Positions 1 through 5,894 of a DNA stretch of 10,272 nt are shown here, one piece after another; the first letter of the stretch is position 1; the number at the start of each line of letters is the position of its first letter. The notes beneath the pieces are model-generated. The model made no database searches and was not told where the DNA came from. It saw nothing but the letters and a program-made list of their open reading frames with translations. The position numbers were made by a program, and so were the translations under genes. The stretch is taken from contig JAQYVS010000376.1 in assembly GCA_030145365.1 (NCBI GenBank), positions 1 to 10,272 on the forward strand, given 5' to 3'. Source of the stretch: Desulfofustis sp. Lineage in GTDB: Bacteria; Desulfobacterota; Desulfobulbia; Desulfobulbales; Desulfocapsaceae.

Positions 1-1726
1 GGTCACCACTGAGTAGTCCTATATATCCGAGGATGAATCTCGAGGCGGCAAGAAAATTTTTGCTATCCCGTTTGATTGCAAGGTCGCAGCCCATTTGGGC
101 ATAATGGCGGGCTGCGTCCATCTTTCCATCAAAAAAACAATATCCGGCGGCCAGATTGCGGACGACGATAATCGAGATTTCAGGGGGCAGATCATTACGG
201 ACTGACTCAAACAACACTCTGGTCCGTTCCAGCAATTTGGAACCGTCATTGTAACGGCCTGAAATAACGAAATGAAAGTAGATAATCTGCGAAAGCGCCA
301 TCAATTCACCGGCTTCTTCTTTATTCTCCGTAAACTTGATAATGGAGGCTTCAAAATGGGGCAGGGTACGCTGGGGATTAAAATCCGTTGTCAACAGAGC
401 ATGAAAAAAAGCAAGCCACCCCCTGGCTAACAGAATTTCCTCCGGAATGGTTCCCAGAATCCCGAGAATTGTCACGGTATGGTTGGCAGAAACGAGCTGA
501 AGTCCATGTTTCTGGAGCACTTGCTCCATGGTCTGGAAATCTTCCCCGTTTCTCAGGGCCTTGAGCGCTTTCTCGATCAATTCTCGCTCAAGATAGTAAT
601 TGGCTGCTCTTCGATAAATTGCAGCGATGATTTCTGAGCTAAGGGTATGGCGTCCTAAGGTCTGCAGAAACTCCTGAAACAGATGATGGAAGCGATACAT
701 CTGGTTTTTGTCGTCAAGCCTGTAGACAAAAAAGTTCAGGTCTGCCATGTTTTCCAGTTGTTCACCAATATCGTCAATTCCCGTCAGTGTCTCTGCAAAC
801 TGAACGTCAATCTCGTCAAGGAAAGCGAGTTTGATGAATGGTTCATGCAAAGTATCAGGGATCTGAGAGAAGATCTCATCTTTGAAAAAGCTGAGAATGA
901 AACTGTCATTGCCCCGGCTTAATAACGTATGTTTTTTGTGAATAACGTTTTTGGATTGAATCGTCTTTTTTCCGCCTGCCAGAGGATGGGCAGCGAGCAC
1001 GATACCCATAATCCAACCATTTGTTACTTCAAGTATTTGTTCTGCCTCGTATCTGTTGATCTCCGTCTTTAAGACGTTGTGGTATAAGCTTTCAATTTCC
1101 GCAAGACCTAAAGCCAGATCGTTGCTGTCCAGGTATATAAGAAGGGGGTTCTTTCTTATTGCCTGGGCTCCCAACTTAAGTGGGTGTCTGCTGGTCAGAA
1201 TAAAGCGTAATGTTGGCGGTGAGGTGTCGATCAGATAATCCAGAAGCTGATTGGTGAGCTGGGCTTCGCTGATCAGGTGCAGATCGTCTAATACCAGGAA
1301 GATATCTTCTTTCAGGGCGGAGTCGATATCGTTTAATAAAATATTGGCGCAGCCGTGCAGATCCATGGGCCCTACTTGACCTTTTTCGAGAATGGCATCG
1401 AGCTGGGGAGAGGAAAAGTTTTTAATGTTTCGAGAAAGGGCCAGCTTCAGTGCGGTCAGCAGTACGACAGGGTCAGCGTCTTCCGTGCCGATCTGATACC
1501 AGATAAACGGTTTTTTCACATATTCCAAATATTGATGAACGAGGGTGGTTTTACCCTGACCGGCCTGGGCTTCGACTACGATAACCTGTTTTGAGATGTC
1601 ATCACTATCGATCTTGCCTGAAATAATAGAATGCCGGGCGATTGATTGTGACTTGTTAATTCGGGGAGGGTAGAATTTGTTGGCGGCGATCGACTGCTGG
1701 ATTGCTGAAGCGAGGTTTCTGGTCAT
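1..1726 (-). CDS. MalT/LuxR-type STAND ATPase regulator (3' end beyond window)
   Basis: 575 codons are visible from the ATG at 1726; I translated most of the region and found no frame break. The protein resembles the MalT-type STAND NTPases that act as signal-dependent switches, usually transcription activators. Visible features are a Walker A motif AQAGQGKT (residues 53-60), WYQIGTEDADP (76-86) where MalT has a similar WY motif, Walker B IFLVLDDLHLI (142-152), the sensor-like LTSRHP (177-182), NGW (236-238), and YRFHHLFQEFL (344-354), which typically closes the winged-helix part. Helical, TPR-like sequence follows from about residue 360. There is no N-terminal DNA-binding domain. A C-terminal LuxR helix-turn-helix is expected in the classical family, but that end is cut off, so another output such as a cyclase remains possible. 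The ATG overlaps the trmJ stop codon (ATGA), and GAGGAG lies 11 bases upstream (1738-1743), so translation is probably coupled to trmJ. The family call is firm; the output and signal are unknown. Confidence 0.85.
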   Translation of the reverse strand, partial: MTRNLASAIQQSIAANKFYPPRINKSQSIARHSIISGKIDSDDISKQVIVVEAQAGQGKTTLVHQYLEYVKKPFIWYQIGTEDADPVVLLTALKLALSRNIKNFSSPQLDAILEKGQVGPMDLHGCANILLNDIDSALKEDIFLVLDDLHLISEAQLTNQLLDYLIDTSPPTLRFILTSRHPLKLGAQAIRKNPLLIYLDSNDLALGLAEIESLYHNVLKTEINRYEAEQILEVTNGWIMGIVLAAHPLAGGKKTIQSKNVIHKKHTLLSRGNDSFILSFFKDEIFSQIPDTLHEPFIKLAFLDEIDVQFAETLTGIDDIGEQLENMADLNFFVYRLDDKNQMYRFHHLFQEFLQTLGRHTLSSEIIAAIYRRAANYYLERELIEKALKALRNGEDFQTMEQVLQKHGLQLVSANHTVTILGILGTIPEEILLARGWLAFFHALLTTDFNPQRTLPHFEASIIKFTENKEEAGELMALSQIIYFHFVISGRYNDGSKLLERTRVLFESVRNDLPPEISIIVVRNLAAGYCFFDGKMDAARHYAQMGCDLAIKRDSKNFLAASRFILGYIGLLSGD

Positions 1727-2493
1727 AGTAAGTCGGGCTCCTCTTGCGGATCGGATGGACGAGCATTTTGGTGCCAGAGAAATTGTCTGCAAATTCCTCT
1801 GACGATATTTGCCTCCTTAGGTGACAGCCTGATTTTGCCAAGAAACTGTCGCACATTTTTCATCCAGTAATTATGACTTTTTTCGTTGAGAAAATCAATT
1901 CTCAGCAAGGCTTCTTCGACATGGCGATACATGCCTTCCAATTGAAATGTGGTGGCATATTCGGGCTCTCTGGCTTCTTCTCTGGTAAGCTCGACGATAG
2001 CATAATACAATTCATAACAATGGATCGCAACGGCCTGGGCCAGGTTTAACGAGGCGAATTCAGCGGTCGGAATACATGAGGTGAATTGACAGTATTTTAA
2101 ATCATCATTGGTCAACCCACGATCTTCGGGGCCGAAAAGAAAGGCAATTTTATTGTTTGCCAGCAACGGCATGATGTCGGAGATGATATTTCTGGGGGGA
2201 CGCTCAATCGTACGTTTCCTGCCGAGCCTGGCTGTGGTTCCAACAACAAAGCCAAAAGGTGCCAGTGCTTCTTCAAGTGTTGAACAGACCTGCATTGAGT
2301 CGATGAGATGTACGGCCTTATGGGTTGCCATCTTGGCCATATCTTCATAGGGAGGGATTTCATCACGAACGAGTATGAGTTTTGAAATTCCCATATTGAA
2401 GCAGGTTCGGGCGGCTGCTCCTATATTCTCACCATATTTCGGGCGATTCAGGACAATAGCGACATTATCAAGCATTGAGTTGGGTGTAGTCAT
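1723..2493 (-). CDS. trmJ: tRNA (cytidine/uridine-32-2'-O)-methyltransferase TrmJ
   Basis: This 256-residue SPOUT (TrmH-type) methyltransferase transfers a methyl group from S-adenosylmethionine to the ribose of nucleotide 32 in the tRNA anticodon loop. All three family motifs are present: ENIGAAARTCFNMG (residues 22-35, with the conserved Arg at 29), FLFGPEDRGL (118-127), and IPTAEFASLNLAQAVAI (141-157), which forms the knotted SAM site. The C-terminal extension with FLGKIRLSPKEANIVRGI (217-234) is typical of TrmJ rather than TrmL or TrmH. Length is normal for the family. The ATG at 2493 was chosen because it is the first start after the terminator; an in-frame ATG at 2475 is an alternative. 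No Shine-Dalgarno is visible before either, and the U-rich tail of the upstream terminator lies directly in front. The stop overlaps the start of the downstream STAND gene. Family assignment is strong; methylation of C32 as well as U32 is inferred. Confidence 0.95.
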   Translation of the reverse strand: MTTPNSMLDNVAIVLNRPKYGENIGAAARTCFNMGISKLILVRDEIPPYEDMAKMATHKAVHLIDSMQVCSTLEEALAPFGFVVGTTARLGRKRTIERPPRNIISDIMPLLANNKIAFLFGPEDRGLTNDDLKYCQFTSCIPTAEFASLNLAQAVAIHCYELYYAIVELTREEAREPEYATTFQLEGMYRHVEEALLRIDFLNEKSHNYWMKNVRQFLGKIRLSPKEANIVRGICRQFLWHQNARPSDPQEEPDLL

Positions 2494-2508
2494 GATGAAA
2501 TTGTTCGG

Positions 2509-2547
2509 AAAAAAGAAAAAGGGATTGCCAGATTAGCTGGCAATCCC
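2509..2547 (-). terminator. Rho-independent terminator / possible attenuator before trmJ
   Basis: A perfect 11-base-pair stem (2521-2531 with 2537-2547) has a 5-base loop. On the minus strand it is followed by five T, one C and six T. It lies 46 bases past the stop of the membrane coiled-coil gene and only about 27 bases before the trmJ ATG. There is no T-run on the other side, so it acts on the minus strand only. By position it ends transcription of the upstream gene. Because almost no promoter space remains before trmJ, it could also act as an attenuator. Confidence 0.85.
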
Positions 2548-2593
2548 TCGTCGTTGATATAGAAACTGCTTTTGAAAATACTCGTAACGATAA

Positions 2594-3112
2594 TCAGTTT
2601 TTCGGGGAAGTATCCTCCAGCGAAACTCTGCTTATTTTCTCGTATTCTTCCGCCTGTTTATCCGGAGTAGACGGCATCAGACGTTTAAGCAGCGGTACAA
2701 CACCTTTTTCAGATTTTTCAAATAAGCCTTCGGCTTCCTTTATGGTAATCTGCCAGGCGGGTGCAAATCCGGGAGCCTTTTCAAACATGATATCAAGGGC
2801 AGTCTGGTAGATGAAGTATTGACGAATCTCTTTTCTGCCTGGTTTCTGGTTAAGTGACTGGACGGTAATGCGGAGGTTATCCCGCTCTTGTTTGAGACGG
2901 TCAAGCTCGGCTTTTCTTCGTTCGTTTTCACTTGAATCGATTTCAAGTTTGGTATGCAGATGAGCCCTGAGCCGGTTTACTTCTTTGGTCAATTCGTTTC
3001 GTCTGAGGAATCCGCGTATATAAATAATGATACAAAACAGAATACCCAGAGCGAGTCCTTTGGCAAAAGGATTTGAAATTATCGTCATGAACCAACTGGT
3101 GGTTTCTTCCAT
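2594..3112 (-). CDS. Membrane-anchored coiled-coil protein of unknown function
   Basis: The 172-residue protein has a hydrophobic segment at about residues 17-32 (KGLALGILFCIIIYI) followed by RGFLRR. By the positive-inside rule the rest should lie in the cytoplasm. Residues 38-90 are rich in charged heptads (RLKQERDNLRITVQSL) and look like a coiled coil. A compact C-terminal part follows with YFIYQTALDIMFEKAPGFAP (99-118) and a charged tail. I do not recognise a named family. The gene looks real: GGAGG lies 7 bases before the ATG, a plausible promoter precedes it, and a strong terminator follows it. It lies 173 bases downstream of rnr on the same strand, but its own promoter suggests a separate, monocistronic transcript. 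A scaffold or membrane-tethering role would be a guess from architecture only. Confidence 0.8.
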   Translation of the reverse strand: MEETTSWFMTIISNPFAKGLALGILFCIIIYIRGFLRRNELTKEVNRLRAHLHTKLEIDSSENERRKAELDRLKQERDNLRITVQSLNQKPGRKEIRQYFIYQTALDIMFEKAPGFAPAWQITIKEAEGLFEKSEKGVVPLLKRLMPSTPDKQAEEYEKISRVSLEDTSPKN

Positions 3113-3119
3113 TATCCGT

Positions 3120-3124
3120 CCTCC
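3120..3124 (-). promoter_or_regulatory. Strong Shine-Dalgarno of the coiled-coil gene
   Basis: The minus strand reads GGAGG with 7 bases to the ATG at 3112. It is the clearest ribosome binding site in the window and fixes this start. It contrasts with trmJ, rnr, the RSH gene and aat, which show none. Confidence 0.75.
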
Positions 3125-3168
3125 CGGTTTATGTCAGTCAAATGATTTGATCAGCAAAGATTTTCAAT

Positions 3169-3198
3169 TAAATATGCCAAATTTTACTTCCAAGTCAA
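3169..3198 (-). promoter_or_regulatory. Candidate sigma70-type promoter for the coiled-coil gene
   Basis: On the minus strand TTGACT (3193-3198) and TATTTA (3169-3174) are separated by 18 bases in an AT-rich stretch, about 57 bases before the ATG. The -35 is near consensus and the -10 is weak; TTTAAT two bases further on is a better match but with a 20-base spacer. The position fits a promoter separate from rnr. Confidence 0.4.
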
Positions 3199-3285
3199 GC
3201 ACCAAAAAGTTGAGTCTAACACTTTGGGCACTCATTTCATAGTCGATTATTTGTTACTCAAATGTCTGTGTTAAAGTAGCTTCGC

Positions 3286-5547
3286 CTATTTCTGATGTTT
3301 TGTTGAAATGGACTTGTTTGCAGACAGCGGTTTTTTTATGGTGAAGAAAATTTTATTTCTTCCCAGCTCAACATCAAGCAGGGTGACTTCTATGATATCA
3401 CCTATCTTCAGGATGTTTCCGCTTACATCACCGATCAATCGATGATTTTTCTTATCAAGAAGGTAATAGTCGTCGGTAAGACCACTTAATAATACAACCC
3501 CGCTGATAAAATAGCTTACAAGTTCGATGTAAAATAAGGAGTCTGAAACAGACGATACAACGGCTTCAAATGTCTCACCGATCTTTGATGCCATGAATCG
3601 ACATTTAAGTCTGTCGGTCATGTCTCTTTCTGCAGTAATGGCAAGCCGTTCCCGATTGGAGAGATGCAGTCCAGCCTCTTTAATGGACTTGCATGGATAT
3701 ACTTTATTGCTGCTGGATTTGGTTCGCTGGTTGTCGATGAGTCTGCATAACAGCCGATGGACAATAAGATCTGGATAACGTCTAATTGGTGATGTGAAAT
3801 GGGTGTAAAACTCGGCAGAAAGTCCGAAATGACCCACGTTTTCATGGCTGTAACGAGCCTGCTGCATAGTTCTGAGTAACAAATTGTTGACGATATATTC
3901 CGGTGCGCGGCCTTTGACTTGAGCAAGGAGTTTATTGTACCAATGAGGTGTTGCCTGATGAGCAGGTAATTGAAGCCCTAAGGTTTTGGAAAACGCGACG
4001 AAATCTGTTATTTTTTCAGGGTCGGGGCGTTCGTGAATACGATAAAGCGTATCATGGCCCCGTTCAGCGAAGGTCTGGGCCACGGCTTCATTAGCGGCAA
4101 GCATGAACTCTTCAATGATCTGATTGGCAAATCCACTCTGTTTTCTCTCGATTGCTGATATGCGTCCTTCCTTATCAATAACGATATATGGTTCTGAAAG
4201 GGTAAAAGCAATGGAACCTCTTTTTTCTCTTTTTTTCTGCAATGCTTTTGCCAGATCTGCGGCCGATTTGAGCGGTGTCAGATAATATTTGAATGTACGG
4301 CGGTCCCCTGGATCTCTGTCCACGACGATTTTTTCGACTTGATCGTAGGTGAAACGCATGCTGCTGCAGATGATTGATCTGGCGAATCGTTTCTTCAACA
4401 GCTCGCCATCCCCGTCAAAATCAAGAATTGCAGTAACGGTCAGCCGATCTTCACCTGCCACAAGGCTGCAGAGGTTGTTGGAAAGATTTTCCGGCAGCAT
4501 CGGAATCACTGTCGTTGGAAAGTAGATTGATGTTCCCCGGTCATAGGCTTCAAGATCAAGCTTGCTGCCGGGCTTCACAAAGGCGGAAACATCGGCAATG
4601 GAGACATACAGGCGGTAACCATTACGCAATTTTTTTACACTGATGGCGTCATCAAAATCTTTGGCATCGTCGCCATCTACCGTAAAGTGAAGAATATCAC
4701 GTAAATCTTCCCGGTTCCCACTGCAAGATTCGACGTCGACCTGAAGTGATTCCTCTAGAGCCTGGGGACTGAACTGATGGGGTAGCGCATATTTTTCGGT
4801 CACCATTCTGACCTGTACTTCTATTCGATCTGGATTTCCCAGGACTTCGAGAATTCTACCATGGGGGCGTGATGACTCGTCTGTGGAACTATTGAGGCTG
4901 ACAATAACTGCATCACCGTCGTTGATATCCCCACTGGCTGATTGAGCGGAATGGTCGATAGTCACCGAGCTGGGAAATCGTGGATCCTCGGGATGGACGA
5001 GACTCTGCTTGTTGCCCCGAAAAAAATAGCCGACCAGTGTTTTTTGTTTTCGCTCGATAATTCCTATGATGACGGCCTCTGTTTTACCCCGGCGCCGGCT
5101 GTCGGATACGAGCAATAACACACGATCACCGTGTCTTGCCGATCCAAGATGTGAGCGTGAAATATATGGTTCGTTAGCTTGAATTCTGTTTCCATCACCG
5201 GTGCAGAGATCAGTACCAAAGCCAAATCCGGCTGGATTCATCAAAAGATTGGCTTCATAGATCTTTGTGCCGGGGCTGATTGTAAACCTTTTTTTTCGAT
5301 CCGTTGCCAGGTGTCCCAACCGGTGAAGTCTGGTGAGTTCATATGTAACAGTATCGTCTGCTGGTGCAGGGGGCGGGAATTGTTTGATCAACTCCTGAAG
5401 GCTTAGTGCTTTGTTTGACCTGTATAGGTGAAGCAGAACTGCGTTGCTCAGACTGGTAAGACTATTATCTGCTGAACGGTTTTGCCGACTTATCAGTTTT
5501 TTTCGTTGAAAGTTTCTGTTTGCTGACTTTTTTCGTCTTTTTTTCAT
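3286..5547 (-). CDS. rnr: Ribonuclease R (3'-5' exoribonuclease, RNB family)
   Basis: RNase R degrades RNA processively from the 3' end, including structured RNA, in mRNA turnover and rRNA/tRNA quality control. Residues are numbered here from the TTG at 5553 (755 aa); the protein is 753 aa from the ATG at 5547. Order of parts: a basic N-terminus (KKRRKKS), a winged-helix domain (about 34-92) typical of RNase R rather than RNase II, two cold-shock-like domains (about 105-255), the RNB catalytic domain (about 285-610) and an S1 domain (about 657-740). The catalytic acidic cluster in DGDDAKDFDD is intact (D293, D299, D301, D302). Other RNB signatures are MLPENLSNNLCSL (352-364), YRIHERPDPEKI (504-515) and HFTSPIRRYPDLIVHR (585-600). 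E. coli RNase R is somewhat longer and has a lysine-rich C-terminal tail; here the tail is short and the basic patch is N-terminal. The TTG two codons upstream of the chosen ATG is the only alternative start, since a TAA lies just before. Neither has a visible Shine-Dalgarno. The gene diverges from the RSH gene. Confidence 0.95.
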   Translation of the reverse strand: MKKRRKKSANRNFQRKKLISRQNRSADNSLTSLSNAVLLHLYRSNKALSLQELIKQFPPPAPADDTVTYELTRLHRLGHLATDRKKRFTISPGTKIYEANLLMNPAGFGFGTDLCTGDGNRIQANEPYISRSHLGSARHGDRVLLLVSDSRRRGKTEAVIIGIIERKQKTLVGYFFRGNKQSLVHPEDPRFPSSVTIDHSAQSASGDINDGDAVIVSLNSSTDESSRPHGRILEVLGNPDRIEVQVRMVTEKYALPHQFSPQALEESLQVDVESCSGNREDLRDILHFTVDGDDAKDFDDAISVKKLRNGYRLYVSIADVSAFVKPGSKLDLEAYDRGTSIYFPTTVIPMLPENLSNNLCSLVAGEDRLTVTAILDFDGDGELLKKRFARSIICSSMRFTYDQVEKIVVDRDPGDRRTFKYYLTPLKSAADLAKALQKKREKRGSIAFTLSEPYIVIDKEGRISAIERKQSGFANQIIEEFMLAANEAVAQTFAERGHDTLYRIHERPDPEKITDFVAFSKTLGLQLPAHQATPHWYNKLLAQVKGRAPEYIVNNLLLRTMQQARYSHENVGHFGLSAEFYTHFTSPIRRYPDLIVHRLLCRLIDNQRTKSSSNKVYPCKSIKEAGLHLSNRERLAITAERDMTDRLKCRFMASKIGETFEAVVSSVSDSLFYIELVSYFISGVVLLSGLTDDYYLLDKKNHRLIGDVSGNILKIGDIIEVTLLDVELGRNKIFFTIKKPLSANKSISTKHQK

Positions 5548-5683
5548 AGTCAAAGATTTGCTGGTAGCGAATAATTTATATTAAATGTTTGAATATTAGG
5601 ATGTTGTAGAGGATGCATCATATTTTTATTACCGGTATTGATCGATGAACAACCGTCAATGATCCGGGATCTGCCAACGACAT

Positions 5684-5711
5684 TTGACATCATGAGCATA
5701 CTATCTACATA
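5684..5711 (+). promoter_or_regulatory. Candidate promoter for the RSH gene
   Basis: A consensus -35 TTGACA (5684-5689) is followed after 16 bases by TACATA (5706-5711), a weak -10. TACTAT (5710-5715) would need a 20-base spacer. If used, the leader before the RSH ATG is roughly 175-180 bases long and includes the stem-loops at 5755-5808. Confidence 0.3.
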
Positions 5712-5720
5712 CTATCTATA
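5699..5720. repeat. 11-base tandem repeat in the divergent promoter region
   Basis: TACTATCTACA (5699-5709) is directly followed by TACTATCTATA (5710-5720), one base different. The units are about one helical turn apart and begin 10 bases after the TTGACA element, overlapping the presumed -10. This would suit a regulator binding one face of the DNA, but it may equally be a chance AT-rich duplication. Confidence 0.6.
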
Positions 5721-5894
5721 GGCTTGGAGAAGTCAGGTACATAGTTGTTGGCTGAATAGACCGCAACACGTGGGCTATTGATTTTCCAGGCAAAACAGAG
5801 TATTGCCTTTCTTAATCGGAAGCTTAATGTAACACAGACAATGATTAGTGAACATGAAATAAAGCGGCCCTTCCTCCGTCCCGCCTGAACAACT

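Larger units (their letters stand above)
5548..5894. other. Divergent intergenic region between rnr and the RSH gene
   Basis: This 347-base spacer must hold promoters for both divergent genes. I see no credible coding sequence, tRNA or known riboswitch. It contains a candidate promoter towards the RSH gene, an 11-base tandem repeat, the 8-base palindrome TACCGGTA (5630-5637), the inverted repeat GATCC-G-GGATC (5661-5671), and two modest stem-loops in what would be the RSH leader: 5755-5779 (8 and 8 bases with one mismatch) and 5788-5808 (AGGCAA/TTGCCT, 9-base loop). No convincing rnr promoter stood out. Confidence 0.5.

Noticed and set aside
683..1594. Several plus-strand frames of 60-80 codons in the left 1.7 kb
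   Set aside because: All lie antisense to the continuous STAND ATPase frame, which carries recognisable motifs throughout.
3155..3185. TGGCA...TTGA resembling a sigma54 promoter upstream of the coiled-coil gene
   Set aside because: Spacing and the second element do not match the -24/-12 consensus; the sigma70-like pair is a better fit.
3240..3285. Small hairpin ATTTG/CAAAT after rnr as a terminator
   Set aside because: Only 5 AT-rich pairs and no T-run; not enough to call a terminator.
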